A stretch of 64,000 bases of DNA from Desulfopila sp. IMCC35008 (GTDB lineage Bacteria > Desulfobacterota > Desulfobulbia > Desulfobulbales > Desulfocapsaceae): contig NZ_CP050700.1 in NCBI RefSeq assembly GCF_010646885.2, positions 186,001 through 250,000 of the forward strand, written 5' to 3'. Below are positions 43,363 to 52,606 of the stretch, piece after piece; the stretch's first letter is position 1, and every line of letters starts with the position of its first letter. The notes beneath the pieces are model-generated. The model saw only the letters and a program-made list of their open reading frames with translations, had not been told where the DNA came from and did no database searches. Made by a program: the position numbers and the translations under genes.

Positions 43363-44448
43363 TTAGCTGTTGTAAGGTGGATAATCCGTGTATCCTTTTG
43401 CATCCGCTGTATACCATAGTGACATGTCGTCATAGGGTGTGAGCGGATGATCGTTTTGGAGTCGCTCGACAAGATCCGGGTTGGTTATATACGGGCGGCC
43501 GAATGCCGCAATATCCGCAAGGCCTGCAGCAATACGCTCTTCGGCATCCTGTTTAGTGTATCCGCAGTTGCCCATGATGGTACCGTCATAATGCTCCCTT
43601 ATCTCTGCCAGGGTCATGGGCTCTCCCTGCTCATGAAAACCAAAAGCAAGCCCGTCCATAACATGGAGATAGCCGAGATTCAGTTTCTGCAGTTCCTGAA
43701 CAACATACAGGTAGGTTTCCCTGAAATCCTTACTGCCCATATCATTAAAGACCCCGTTTGGGGAAAGACGGACAGCGACCCGTTCAGACGGCCATACTTC
43801 TAACACCGCGCGTAATACTTCACTTAGGAAACGGTATTTATTCTCTACTGTTCCACCGTACTGGTCTTCCCGGTGGTTGGTTTTTGAATCGAGAAACTGG
43901 TTGAGCAAATACCCGTTGGCGCTATGCACCTCAATACCGGAAAATCCGGCCTCTTTGGCATTGACTGCCGCCTGCCGGTAGTCGGCAACCGTGTTTTTTA
44001 TCTCATCAACCGTAAGGGGGCGCGGGGTTTCATACTCTTTTGTACCAAGAGGGGTGTGGATATGATCACCGTTCAGCTTTACTGCAGATGCCGATACAGG
44101 GAGCTCGCCGTTATGAAAATCACTGTGAGAGGCCCTGCCGCAATGCCACATCTGAAGAAAAAGTGGTGTCCCTGTTGGCTGCAGCTTTTGGGTTACTTTT
44201 TTCCAGCCTTCTATCATCTGTTCTGTGTAAATACCGGGGGAGCCTACCCAACCGTTACCTTGTGCCGATACAACCGTTGCCTCGGTAATGAGAAGCCCTG
44301 CTGACGCTCTCTGGAAATAATGTTCTGCCATCAGTTCGTTTGCAACCCGGCTTTCTCCGGCACGTCCCCTGGTCATGGGGGCCATTGCTATTCTGTTTTT
44401 AAGATGCAGGTCACCTATTGAGAATTCTGAGAATAGAGAATTTTTCAT
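43363..44448 (-). CDS. Alkene reductase, old yellow enzyme family (NemA type)
   Basis: 361 residues, FMN-dependent NADPH:enone reductase with a TIM barrel. Motifs: LKNRIAMAPMTRGRA (FMN site), FLQMWHCGRASH (histidine of the substrate region), FSGIEVHSANGYLLNQFLD, NHREDQYGGTVENKYRF, and FGRPYITNPDLVERL. The catalytic tyrosine region follows NGYLLNQF as usual. Such enzymes reduce activated C=C bonds, N-ethylmaleimide, nitrate esters and similar electrophiles; physiological substrate unknown. Stands alone on the minus strand. Confidence 0.93.
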   Translation of the reverse strand: MKNSLFSEFSIGDLHLKNRIAMAPMTRGRAGESRVANELMAEHYFQRASAGLLITEATVVSAQGNGWVGSPGIYTEQMIEGWKKVTQKLQPTGTPLFLQMWHCGRASHSDFHNGELPVSASAVKLNGDHIHTPLGTKEYETPRPLTVDEIKNTVADYRQAAVNAKEAGFSGIEVHSANGYLLNQFLDSKTNHREDQYGGTVENKYRFLSEVLRAVLEVWPSERVAVRLSPNGVFNDMGSKDFRETYLYVVQELQKLNLGYLHVMDGLAFGFHEQGEPMTLAEIREHYDGTIMGNCGYTKQDAEERIAAGLADIAAFGRPYITNPDLVERLQNDHPLTPYDDMSLWYTADAKGYTDYPPYNS

Positions 44449-44739
44449 TCGTCACTCCATGATGTGTTTTATGTGTGGGGTACATTTCAGCTATATTGTA
44501 AGGAGTTTCTAACATTTGTCTTCACTCATTGTTCATTTTTTCAGGATGCCAGAGAAAACCCGCAGGATATTGACCTCTTTGCCGGGATATAGCTGGATTA
44601 TGGGGAGAGTGGAGAAGCGCACCCCGAAACAGCATATTGACAGGGGCTCAATGTGTTTGATATAAATATCCTATCTTGGGTAGCCTTTTTATCGGAAAGG
44701 CTGATCTATAGTCCATGTTTTCCTCAAGAGGAGGATCCA

Positions 44740-45081
44740 ATGAAAAAAGATGTGAAAAAATTATTGGCGGGACTTGGGGTTGCAGGGCTTCTCAGTGCGG
44801 GAGGGATCTCCGTACCGGGGGCTCACGCAACGGGCAGCGGCAGTGGCTGAGGTGCGAATACCAGCACAGGTAGTGCTGAGGTAAAAAAGCCGGCTGCGGC
44901 AAGTGGTGGAAGTGGCTCAAATGGCAGCACCGTGAGTGCTGCAGAAGAACAGGCAACCGAAGCAGTGGAAAAGGCTAAAGAGGCAGTTGAGGAGACTGTG
45001 GAAGAGGCCAAAACTGAGGCAGAACAAGCTGCGGAAAAAATTATTCCGAAAAAACCTGCTAAAAGTGGTTGAGGCGGTTAA
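44740..45081 (+). CDS. Selenocysteine-containing precursor peptide (SbtA-like), two UGA codons
   Basis: 113 residues if UGA at 44848-44850 (codon 37) and 45070-45072 (codon 111) are read as selenocysteine; the true stop is TAA 45079-45081. RIPP-like layout: leader MKKDVKKLLA + hydrophobic GLGVAGLLSAGGISVPGAHA, then a Gly/Ser core with TGSGSG-U-GAN, an acidic Ala/Glu/Lys coiled segment (EAVEKAKEAVEETVEEAKTE), and a C-terminal KSG-U-GG tail. AAGAGGAGGATCC precedes the ATG. Each UGA is followed, after exactly 18 bases, by a hairpin whose loop starts GGU, the element SelB recognises. The next gene is a radical SAM/SPASM maturase. The pair matches the selenobiotic peptide systems known from Geobacter-type bacteria. 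The first UGA would make standard calling stop after 36 residues. Confidence 0.88.
44859..44883 (+). promoter_or_regulatory. SECIS candidate for the first UGA
   Basis: Stem TACC-AGCAC with GTGCT-GA-GGTA around an AGGTA loop; alternative 6-bp pairing CAGCAC / GTGCTG at 44862-44878. The loop GGU begins 18 bases after UGA 44848-44850, the expected distance for a bacterial SECIS. Confidence 0.75.
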
Positions 45082-45083
45082 AG

Positions 45084-45101
45084 AGCGTACGGTCGTACGC
45101 T
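45084..45101 (+). promoter_or_regulatory. SECIS candidate for the second UGA
   Basis: Perfect 7-bp stem AGCGTAC / GTACGCT with loop GGTC, GGU starting 18 bases after UGA 45070-45072. It lies beyond the stop codon, so it has no other coding reason to exist, and GGUC resembles the E. coli fdhF SECIS loop. Confidence 0.85.
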
Positions 45102-45217
45102 GAAAATCAGGATGAGTCAACGAGGCCGCTACCGTAATCAATGGTATCGGTCTCATTTTATTTGAACTCAAAGCTAAAGATGCTCTTATCAGGCAGTTCT
45201 CTGGCAATGATGTCTCG

Positions 45218-46774
45218 ATGACAAAAAACGTATCAGAAATATACCCAGTTACCCTAACCTTTCTTCCCGATGATTTTATCTGGCCGGAGTCAGTCGAAAC
45301 AGGACTGTTGGATGGGGGGGAACCTTTACCAGTGAAATCTGCTCCGTTTATTAATGATCTCGCGGCTGTTGAACAGGCAAAATACAGAATTGGCTTAGAT
45401 CATGATGAGCTTATAGGTGAAGTCGAGCGACTAACAGTCAATCCGGTTCTCGAGCTCATCAAGGTAAACTGGTCTGGATTGCCTGATCTTCTTGGCGGTT
45501 CAATGGTAGAGCCGAAGCAGCAAGAAGGTATTGTGCTGGTTTACAGAAAGCAAGGGGAAGAGGGGCTGCGGATTGAGCAGGCAACCGGCCATGATTTGCT
45601 GGCACTGAAAATTGTCGCGGAGAAACGTGATAGAAGAGCGGTGGCCGCAGAAGGGGAGACCTCTGTTTCCCAAATTGACGCTATTTTATATGAGGCGAAG
45701 AGGAAGGGGCTCATTTTTTCGCCGAGTTCAAGGATTACCCGAATCAGTGAGGTGCGAAGGGAGGAGCAGGTCGACGAACCGTATAATCGGGCCGAGGTGT
45801 TTACCCTTCAATGGCATCTGACCCAGAAGTGTGATCTGCACTGTAAACACTGTTATGACAGAAGCACACGCGAAGAGATGTCTCTTGAGCAGGCCTTGTC
45901 TGTGCTGGATCGGTTGTATGAGTTTTGCGAGCAGAATCACGTGCGCGGGCAAGTCAGTTTTACCGGCGGAAATCCCATACTGTACCCACACTTCCAAGAG
46001 GTGTACAGGCAGGCCGTTACAAGAGGTTTTTTAACGGCCATCCTTGGCAATCCTGTTTCCGGCAAGTGTCTCGATGAAATTGTTTCCATGCAAAGACCGG
46101 AATACTTCCAGGTGAGCCTGGAGGGGTTGGCTGCTCATAACGATTATATCAGAGGAGAAGGCCACTTTGACAGGGTCATGGCGTTTCTCGACCGATTAGA
46201 GGAGGTTGGTGTTTATCGCATGGTCATGCTGACACTTACCAGGGATAATATGGGAGATGTGTTCCGGTTGACGGAGAGTTTGCGGGATAAGGTTGATTTG
46301 TTCAATTTCAACCGACTGGCTTCAGTGGGCGAAGGTGCAGCCTTAAAGACAGTTCCTTTCAAGGAGTATCAATCGTTTTTGGTGGAGTACCGGCAGAAGG
46401 CTGCCGATAATCCCATAATGGGCTGCAAAGACAACCTTTTTAATATCCTGCAGGAGAGGGACAATGCACCCCTGACAGGCGGCTGCACGGGTTTCGGTTG
46501 TGGTGCAGCATTTAATTTCGTGTCGCTATTGCCCGACGGTGAGGTACATGCATGCAGAAAGTTCCCTTCCTTTATCGGGAATTTGTTTGATAAGAGCCTG
46601 TCTGCCATTTATGAAGGCGTCCAGGCCGGGAAATATCGCACCGGCAGTGCCAGTTGTGAGGGCTGTCGGATACGTCATTGCTGTGGTGGTTGCCCTGCAG
46701 TCAACTACGGCCTTGGCAATGATATTTTTACTACCGTCGACCCCTATTGCTTTATTGGCCAGCCTGACAATTGA
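45218..46774 (+). CDS. Radical SAM/SPASM maturase of the selenopeptide (SbtM-like)
   Basis: 518 residues. An N-terminal domain of about 190 residues without known catalytic motifs (the peptide-recognition part is expected here) precedes a radical SAM core with CDLHCKHC (C205, C209, C212; CX3CX2C) in QWHLTQKCDLHCKHCYDRS, GQVSFTGGNPILYPHF (GGE-like), then a C-terminal SPASM-type cluster: GGCTGFGCG near 422, HACRKFP near 446, and CEGCRIRHCCGGCP near 487. It most likely modifies the Sec/Gly core of the peptide encoded 136 bases upstream. ATG 45218 has no good ribosome-binding site, and the frame stays open upstream to 45116 with protein-like sequence but no ATG, GTG or TTG start; the 5' end may be misread or damaged. 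Confidence 0.85.
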   Translation: MTKNVSEIYPVTLTFLPDDFIWPESVETGLLDGGEPLPVKSAPFINDLAAVEQAKYRIGLDHDELIGEVERLTVNPVLELIKVNWSGLPDLLGGSMVEPKQQEGIVLVYRKQGEEGLRIEQATGHDLLALKIVAEKRDRRAVAAEGETSVSQIDAILYEAKRKGLIFSPSSRITRISEVRREEQVDEPYNRAEVFTLQWHLTQKCDLHCKHCYDRSTREEMSLEQALSVLDRLYEFCEQNHVRGQVSFTGGNPILYPHFQEVYRQAVTRGFLTAILGNPVSGKCLDEIVSMQRPEYFQVSLEGLAAHNDYIRGEGHFDRVMAFLDRLEEVGVYRMVMLTLTRDNMGDVFRLTESLRDKVDLFNFNRLASVGEGAALKTVPFKEYQSFLVEYRQKAADNPIMGCKDNLFNILQERDNAPLTGGCTGFGCGAAFNFVSLLPDGEVHACRKFPSFIGNLFDKSLSAIYEGVQAGKYRTGSASCEGCRIRHCCGGCPAVNYGLGNDIFTTVDPYCFIGQPDN

Positions 46775-46817
46775 TAGGCAGAATTTCTCATGGCATGCAG
46801 AAGCTGGTATTTCAAAT

Positions 46818-46832
46818 GGGGTCAAGTCTTGA
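46818..46832 (+). repeat. GGGGTCA motif at the RAYT 5' boundary
   Basis: GGGGTCAAGTCTTGA immediately upstream of the REP-associated transposase gene. The same GGGGTCA end is found in the 24-bp palindromes at 2260 and 7000, linking those repeats to this gene family. Confidence 0.6.
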
Positions 46833-46865
46833 ATTATTAAGAATATGCGATAGAATAGCTTCATT

Positions 46866-47729
46866 ATGGCACGACCACTTCGAATAGAATATCCAGGTGC
46901 GCTTTATCACCTTGCGGCCCGCGGCAACAGGAAAGAAGACATTTATCTTCAGGATGAGGACCGGATTTATTTCCTGGAAATATTGGGTCGTACAGTCCAT
47001 CGCTATAACTGGATCTGCCACGGATACTGTCTGATGGATAACCATTTTCATCTGCTCATCGAAACCCCGGACGCCAATCTTTCATTAGGGATGCGGCAAC
47101 TCAACGGCATCTATACCCAGTATTTTAACAGGAGTCATGATAAGACAGGTCATTTGTTCCAGGGGCGCTTCAAGTCTATTCTTGTCGAGAAAGATACACA
47201 CCTGTTGGAATTAGGCAGGTATATCGTACTGAATCCGGTGCGTGGAAGACTTGTCGACCACCCGGGTGACTGGGAGTGGAGCAGCTACCGGTCCTTCGCC
47301 CTTGGACGCGGTTGTCCCGATTTTTTAACGAGTGAATGGGTGTTAGAACAGTTTTCCCGCCAGAAAAAAAAGGCCAGACAACTTTATATAGGGTTTGTGG
47401 AGGACGGAATGGACGAACCGGCACCATGGAGACGGGTAAAGGGGCAGATCGCTTTTGGCAGTGATACATTTGCGGTGGAGATTAAGGCGTATCTTGAAGC
47501 GGGAGAGAAACCCGTAGATCTTCCGAAATACCAGAAACACCTGGGACGGCCCGCTCTTTGGAAAATCATTCCGAAACTCATTCGTGCTGATAAGCCAAAA
47601 AGGAATAAAGCCATTATCACTGCCCATATCGAGCATGGGTATACTCTGAAACAGATCGCCGATCTGTTGGGTGTTCATTATACGACAGTGAGCAAGGTGA
47701 TCGCTGCCGCAGAAAAATCGACCCTTTAA
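46866..47729 (+). CDS. REP-associated tyrosine transposase (RAYT)
   Basis: 287 residues. Y1/HUH transposase domain with MARPLRIEYPGALYHL at the start, the HUH motif in LMDNHFHLLIET (near residue 60), and GHLFQGRFKSILVEKDTHLLEL, typical of the RAYT branch that maintains REP palindromes rather than moving as a classic IS. The nucleophilic tyrosine is likely in LGRYIVLNPVRG. An extra C-terminal helix-turn-helix (TLKQIADLLGVHYTTVSKV) is present. It follows the selenopeptide maturase by 91 bases. Confidence 0.9.
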   Translation: MARPLRIEYPGALYHLAARGNRKEDIYLQDEDRIYFLEILGRTVHRYNWICHGYCLMDNHFHLLIETPDANLSLGMRQLNGIYTQYFNRSHDKTGHLFQGRFKSILVEKDTHLLELGRYIVLNPVRGRLVDHPGDWEWSSYRSFALGRGCPDFLTSEWVLEQFSRQKKKARQLYIGFVEDGMDEPAPWRRVKGQIAFGSDTFAVEIKAYLEAGEKPVDLPKYQKHLGRPALWKIIPKLIRADKPKRNKAIITAHIEHGYTLKQIADLLGVHYTTVSKVIAAAEKSTL

Positions 47730-47747
47730 TGACCTCCGGTAAAACGA

Positions 47748-48767
47748 TCAGGGGAATATGTGAATCTTGTTGGTGGGGAAGCTGAGGTGGATGAGCTGAC
47801 CGGTCCGGTAACCGGTTCGAAAGCATCTGACTGTAAAATGAGATGTGGGCGTTTGTACTTCAAGAGCGGTTGTCGATCCTTCAAATCGGGTTGAGATAAT
47901 TTCAGCCCCTATGGTGTTTGTGCCCGGTTCGTCATGGGTGCAGATATCTTCCGGGCGGATGGTCGCCTTGGCATCCCCGGTGTCCTTGATATGTGTCGGA
48001 AGTGATATGTTATGGCAGGCAAAGATGCCGTTTTTAATAGCCCCTCTCAAGATATTTGTTGAGCCGAAAAAGCGCGCAACATCCTGATCGGAAGGATGGT
48101 AGAAAAGCTCTGACGGGGTGCCGGTCTGACGGAGAGTTCCGTTAAGCAGCAAACATATCCGGTGGCTGATGGCCAGCGCTTCGCCCTGGTCGTGCGTGAC
48201 AAAGAGCATGGTGGTGCCCGTCTGCTCCTGGACGTTGATGATCAGTTCGCGCATCTGCTGGCGTAGTTGTGCATCCAGGTTGGAGAGCGGTTCATCGAGG
48301 AGCAGAACGGATGGTTCAAGAACCAGGCCCCGGGCCAGGGCGACCCGCTGTTGCTGGCCTCCGGAGAGCTGGTGGATTTTACGCTGCTCCAGGCCTGTCA
48401 GGCCCGTGATCTCGATGAGGGTTTCTATTTTCTTCAGGGCAATCGATTTGTCTGTTTTTTGCATCCTCAGACCGAAACCGACATTCTGTTCCACGTTCAG
48501 GTGCGGAAAGAGTAGAGGTTTCTGGAAGATGAGTACAGTATCCCGTTTTTCAGCCGGTACCCTGGTGACCACCCGGTCATTGATCGATATCTCCCCGGAT
48601 TGTATTGGCAGGAGCCCGGCGATGGCTTTGAGTATTGTCGTTTTACCGGCACCGCTCGGGCCCAGCATGGAGCTGATCTGCCCATCATAAATCTCCATAT
48701 TCAGGTTTTCTACAACGGCCAAGCCGTTATAACTGATAGAGACATCATGCAGTTTTAAGTGTCCCAT
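47748..48767 (-). CDS. ABC transporter ATP-binding protein (YnjD/PotA type)
   Basis: 339 residues. Walker [10 protein letters not shown] (near 37), signature [15 protein letters not shown] (near 137), Walker [16 protein letters not shown] and the H-loop [10 protein letters not shown], plus a C-terminal TOBE-like regulatory domain (TIRPEDIC) of iron/polyamine/thiamine-type importers. Last of four overlapping genes (binding protein, two permeases, ATPase) on the minus strand; it couples ATP hydrolysis to import. Confidence 0.92.
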   Translation of the reverse strand: MGHLKLHDVSISYNGLAVVENLNMEIYDGQISSMLGPSGAGKTTILKAIAGLLPIQSGEISINDRVVTRVPAEKRDTVLIFQKPLLFPHLNVEQNVGFGLRMQKTDKSIALKKIETLIEITGLTGLEQRKIHQLSGGQQQRVALARGLVLEPSVLLLDEPLSNLDAQLRQQMRELIINVQEQTGTTMLFVTHDQGEALAISHRICLLLNGTLRQTGTPSELFYHPSDQDVARFFGSTNILRGAIKNGIFACHNISLPTHIKDTGDAKATIRPEDICTHDEPGTNTIGAEIISTRFEGSTTALEVQTPTSHFTVRCFRTGYRTGQLIHLSFPTNKIHIFP

Positions 48768-49558
48768 CAGCGTATCCCCTTTATGCCTGCCCGCCCGAGG
48801 GTATGGGCGCTGGCCATAAGTGCCACAAAAACCGGAACAATAAAAAGCAAGCTGACGGCTGCTGCCACCGGCCGGTCACCACTATCCATGAGGGAAAAGA
48901 GCAGGATAGGCAGGGTCAGCATCTTACCACCGCCGATGATGAGGGTAGAGAGATATTGCGACCATGAGAGCAGGAAGGTGAAAAGTGCCGATACAGTAAT
49001 ACCTGGCAGTATCATGGGGACCATAACCTTCGTTATGAGAGAGAAGTTGTTACAGCCGAGGGAGAGAGCCTGTTCCTCGATTTCCGGATCGTAGTCGGTG
49101 AAAACACCCCATATGACAAAAATAGTATAGGGGAGGCAGAAGGTAAGGTGGATGAGAACCACTCCCCAGAAGGTTTCGGTCAGGTTCAGTTTGATGAACC
49201 AGAGGTGTAGGCCCATGGCTACAGAAAGTGGTGGGACGATGATGGGTAAGGTAAAGAGCAGGGTTACCAGTTTTTTGCCACTGAAGTTATAGAGGCCCAG
49301 GGCCCTGCCGGCAGGTATGCCAAGTAATAGTGAAACAATGGCCGTAACAGCCGCCAGCATGCCACTGGTCACAAGCCCGCTCAAAATTTGGCTTGATGCC
49401 GTCTTGAAAATATAATCGAAAGCGCGGAATCCGTAGTCGAGAGGAAGGGCGGCCGGGTAAAACCATTTTTCACTGAACGACCAGAGCAGCAGCGGAATAA
49501 ACGGGAGGCCCACTGTAACAAAGACAGATGTAAGGAGGATCAGTTTGCCAGGTTTCAT
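48767..49558 (-). CDS. ABC transporter permease
   Basis: 263 residues, six hydrophobic segments. BPD_transp_1 fold with the EAA-like loop DPEIEEQALSLGCNNFSLI that contacts the ATPase. One of two separate permeases; in E. coli YnjC both are fused. Ends overlapping the ATPase start and begins in an ATGA overlap with the upstream permease, so the operon is translationally coupled. Confidence 0.9.
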   Translation of the reverse strand: MKPGKLILLTSVFVTVGLPFIPLLLWSFSEKWFYPAALPLDYGFRAFDYIFKTASSQILSGLVTSGMLAAVTAIVSLLLGIPAGRALGLYNFSGKKLVTLLFTLPIIVPPLSVAMGLHLWFIKLNLTETFWGVVLIHLTFCLPYTIFVIWGVFTDYDPEIEEQALSLGCNNFSLITKVMVPMILPGITVSALFTFLLSWSQYLSTLIIGGGKMLTLPILLFSLMDSGDRPVAAAVSLLFIVPVFVALMASAHTLGRAGIKGIR

Positions 49559-50475
49559 GAGAGTGCCCCACGGTTCCTGTTTATCCGGAGCAAGGTCTGG
49601 GCGAGGATGACAGTGCCGATGACTATTGCCGCAATGATCAAACCGATGGCAATACCCTCGGGGCGGGCAAGGAGGTCGATGTCGCTGTAACTTTTATAGG
49701 CCCACACCGGCAGGGACGTTGGGTATGTCTGTCCGAGCAGGTAGGGGACTTCGAAGGCACCGAACGTGAAGGCAAAGACAATGAGGCAGCCGCCGGCCAG
49801 CCCTGGAGTGATCAGGGGGAGGGTTATGTAGAAAAAGCGTTGCAGAATACCGGCCTTGAGGGTTGCCCCTGCTTCGAGTAACTCCGGGCCGCTGTTTTTC
49901 AAAATTGAGAGGATCATGAAGGTGAGGAAAGGAATTTCTTTCCAGATGTAAACCAGAATGATGGAAAAACAGAGAGGATCGTTCACCAGCAGCGGGAAAG
50001 CGGTTGGGGACGTAACCAGACCGGCTGAGACCAATAGCCTGGAAAAAAATCCGGTGGGGGAGAGCAGGAAAAGGATGGCGATGGCTACCACCAGATGGGG
50101 AACGGCCAGGGGAATCTGCAGGAGAAAAAGGAGTATCCGGCTGTTTTCGGACCATCGTAAAAATGATACCGCCAGCAGTATACTGAAAATAGCTGCCAGC
50201 AGTGTTGAAGTCGTAGAAATATAGAGGGTAAGGAGCAGGTTCCTGATAAAATCCGGATCCTGAAGTACCTTCATGAATATGTTCGGGCTAAGGCTGTCAT
50301 AACCGTTACCGGGAGTCTGTTCCAGGGCCTGGAACAGTCCGAGCAGTAAGCCGCCGCCAAAAAGAAGAGCAATTACAATGGATGCGGGAAGCAGCATAAC
50401 AAGCAGGTTCCGAACCGGTGTCTGCCTTCCCGGCGCGGTGGAATCTGCCGCTCTGAGGGAGGACCTTTGCATCAC
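49555..50475 (-). CDS. ABC transporter permease
   Basis: 306 residues, six membrane helices after a short cytosolic tail (MMQRSSLRAADSTAP...). Carries the EAA-like motif GPELLEAGATLKAGILQRFF. Pairs with the other permease to form the membrane channel of the YnjBCD-like importer; overlaps its neighbours by four bases on each side. Confidence 0.9.
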   Translation of the reverse strand: MMQRSSLRAADSTAPGRQTPVRNLLVMLLPASIVIALLFGGGLLLGLFQALEQTPGNGYDSLSPNIFMKVLQDPDFIRNLLLTLYISTTSTLLAAIFSILLAVSFLRWSENSRILLFLLQIPLAVPHLVVAIAILFLLSPTGFFSRLLVSAGLVTSPTAFPLLVNDPLCFSIILVYIWKEIPFLTFMILSILKNSGPELLEAGATLKAGILQRFFYITLPLITPGLAGGCLIVFAFTFGAFEVPYLLGQTYPTSLPVWAYKSYSDIDLLARPEGIAIGLIIAAIVIGTVILAQTLLRINRNRGALS

Positions 50476-51698
50476 CTGCCTTTTAATACATGTTGTTGCC
50501 AGCCTTTTTCGAGGCGCGTAAGGATGGATGAAGGCAGTTCCGGTAATTGGTGGGCCTGAAGTTCTGCATCGCCTAGAGTTGCGATTCCCTGCGGTCTGTT
50601 CGCGAATTCACGTTGCATTGCAGGCTCCAGCCTGGAGGCGCTGATTGCAGGGAAATCACCCCAGACTTCCGGTTTTGATTTTTCCAGCTGCGCCTCGGGT
50701 GAGAGTAAAAAGTCAGCAACAACCATGGCTGCAGCCTTATCCCCGGCGTTAAATGGGATGGCCACAAAGTGGGTGTTTGCAAGGGTGCCTTCGTCAAACA
50801 CATAGGTGCGGACGGTGTCGGGAAAGAGTCCGTCCAGGATATTTCGTGATGCTTCCCCCTGGTTGTAAGAAAATGAGAAGTCGATCTCACCATCGACGAA
50901 AAGTGTGTTCAACCGGACCGGGGAGTCTGGATAGGTTGTTCCCTGTCTCCAGAGTGACTTCTTTAAACCGGCAAGTCGGTTATATGTTTTTTGTAAGGCC
51001 TCATCAAGTTCCTGCTCCTTGTATTCCTCCTGCCATTTAAGTGGCGAACCCGAGAGCTGGTAGAAGATCTGCCGTAGAAAGGCGGATCCCGTAAAATCAG
51101 GTGGTGCGGGATAGGTGAATCTTCCCGGATGTGTTTCAATCCATTCAAGCAGGGTGGGGATTGAGCGAGGAACTTCCTGGAAACGGGCGCTATCGTAAAT
51201 CATCACCAGTTGAGCACTGCCCCAGGGCGATTCCAGGTATTCCACCGGGGTTCCGAAATCATTTTTAACGGCGGAGTTCTCCCAGTTCACATAGCGTGAG
51301 TTGGGCAATTGATTGGCAAAAGGACCGTACAACAGGGCCTGGTTTTTACAGGTGCGGAAGTTCTCACCGTTTATCCAGAGCAGGTCGGCATTTCCCCCAT
51401 CATTTTTTCCGGCCTGTTTTTCGACCAGGAGTTTTGAGACGATTTCCCCGATATCCTTGACCGGCACCTGACGAAGGGTTATGTCGTACCGCTTTTTTAA
51501 CTCTCCGGCAAGGTAGCCGTTTACATAACCATTTACGGCGGGGGAACCTCCCCACATGTACCAATCAACAGTTTTTCCCCGTGCTTTTTGAATTGTATCG
51601 TTCCAGTCCACCGATTGTGCGGCGGTGGCATCAGGGCTGTATCCCTGCAGGGATAGCATGAAGACCAGGAGAAGTAGACTTTTCAAGAGCGAGCGCAT
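50472..51698 (-). CDS. ynjB: ABC transporter solute-binding protein, YnjB family
   Basis: 408 residues with signal peptide (LLKSLLLLVFMLSLQGYSPDATA) and an extracytoplasmic fold of the YnjB/ThiB group: TVDWYMWGGSPAVNGYVNGY at the mature start, LLWINGENFRTCKNQALLYG, and SPWGSAQLVMIYDSARF. Members bind thiamine, polyamines or metals; the E. coli YnjB ligand is unsettled, so none is assigned. First gene of the four-gene importer operon, reading leftward. Confidence 0.88.
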   Translation of the reverse strand: MRSLLKSLLLLVFMLSLQGYSPDATAAQSVDWNDTIQKARGKTVDWYMWGGSPAVNGYVNGYLAGELKKRYDITLRQVPVKDIGEIVSKLLVEKQAGKNDGGNADLLWINGENFRTCKNQALLYGPFANQLPNSRYVNWENSAVKNDFGTPVEYLESPWGSAQLVMIYDSARFQEVPRSIPTLLEWIETHPGRFTYPAPPDFTGSAFLRQIFYQLSGSPLKWQEEYKEQELDEALQKTYNRLAGLKKSLWRQGTTYPDSPVRLNTLFVDGEIDFSFSYNQGEASRNILDGLFPDTVRTYVFDEGTLANTHFVAIPFNAGDKAAAMVVADFLLSPEAQLEKSKPEVWGDFPAISASRLEPAMQREFANRPQGIATLGDAELQAHQLPELPSSILTRLEKGWQQHVLKGR

Positions 51699-51859
51699 GA
51701 CCGTAACCAGTTTAGGGGGATAATGTGAATGATGTCGGTTCTACTGAAGATACATGGTAACCGAACATTAAAAGTGAAAATTCACTATATTACATCAGGC
51801 TGGTCATGTCCAGTGACTGCACATTGTGGTTGAGTCTGACGGGTGTGGAACCTGGGCAG

Positions 51860-52594
51860 CTACCCATGACCGTGTTGATGTGGCTGTTCACCGTGCGGAT
51901 GGGCGTGGCTGTGGTTGTGGAGGTGGGCCTTGCCGCACTGTTTAACCTTGCCGTGGCTCATGGCGTAGACATCATTGCAGGTATCGGAAAGGAAATCCCA
52001 GTCATGGGAGATAATCATATAAGCCAGATCCAGGTCGCGCAGGATGTGGATGAGCTGATGCCGGGTATTTGGGTCCAGGTTGTTGGTCGGTTCGTCCAGC
52101 AAAAGGGCCCTGGGATCCATGGCGAGGATGGTGGCAAGTGAAACGAGTTTCTTTTCTCCACCGGACAGCTGGTGGGTGATACGTTCTGAAAAGTCAGCGA
52201 GGCCAAGGCTTTCAAGGGTCTCAAGTGCTTTTTTCCTGGCCTCGGCAGGGGAAAGGCCGAGGTTGAGTGGGCCGAATGCCACATCTTCAAGGACGGTTGG
52301 GGAGAAAAGCTGGTCGTCAGCATCCTGAAACAGTAAGCCTACTTCCCTGCGCAGTAACCGAAACTGTTCTTTTGAGTCGACGGGAACGCCCCGGAACAGC
52401 AGTGAGCCCGACTCCGGGGTATGCAGCCCCATGATAATGTGGAACAGGGTGGTCTTGCCACAGCCATTGGGGCCAATAAGGCCGAGACGTTGGTGGTCCT
52501 TGAACGACAGGGAGAAACCATCGAGTATCGGTTCGGTCCGATTGGAAAATCGAAATGTTATGTCCTGCAGTTCAACTATTGGGCGTATTGTCAT
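51860..52594 (-). CDS. nikO: ECF-type nickel/cobalt transporter ATPase
   Basis: 244 residues. Walker A GPNGCGKTTL (near 40), signature LSGGEKKLVSLATIL, Walker B ALLLDEPTNNLDP and MIISHDWDFL. The C-terminus is an extreme His tail (CGKAHLHNHSHAHPHGEQPH), well suited to nickel or cobalt buffering. The nickel assignment comes from the linked nikL and nikK genes. Last gene of a tight minus-strand operon. Confidence 0.9.
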   Translation of the reverse strand: MTIRPIVELQDITFRFSNRTEPILDGFSLSFKDHQRLGLIGPNGCGKTTLFHIIMGLHTPESGSLLFRGVPVDSKEQFRLLRREVGLLFQDADDQLFSPTVLEDVAFGPLNLGLSPAEARKKALETLESLGLADFSERITHQLSGGEKKLVSLATILAMDPRALLLDEPTNNLDPNTRHQLIHILRDLDLAYMIISHDWDFLSDTCNDVYAMSHGKVKQCGKAHLHNHSHAHPHGEQPHQHGHG

Positions 52595-52606
52595 TATCGT
52601 TTACGG

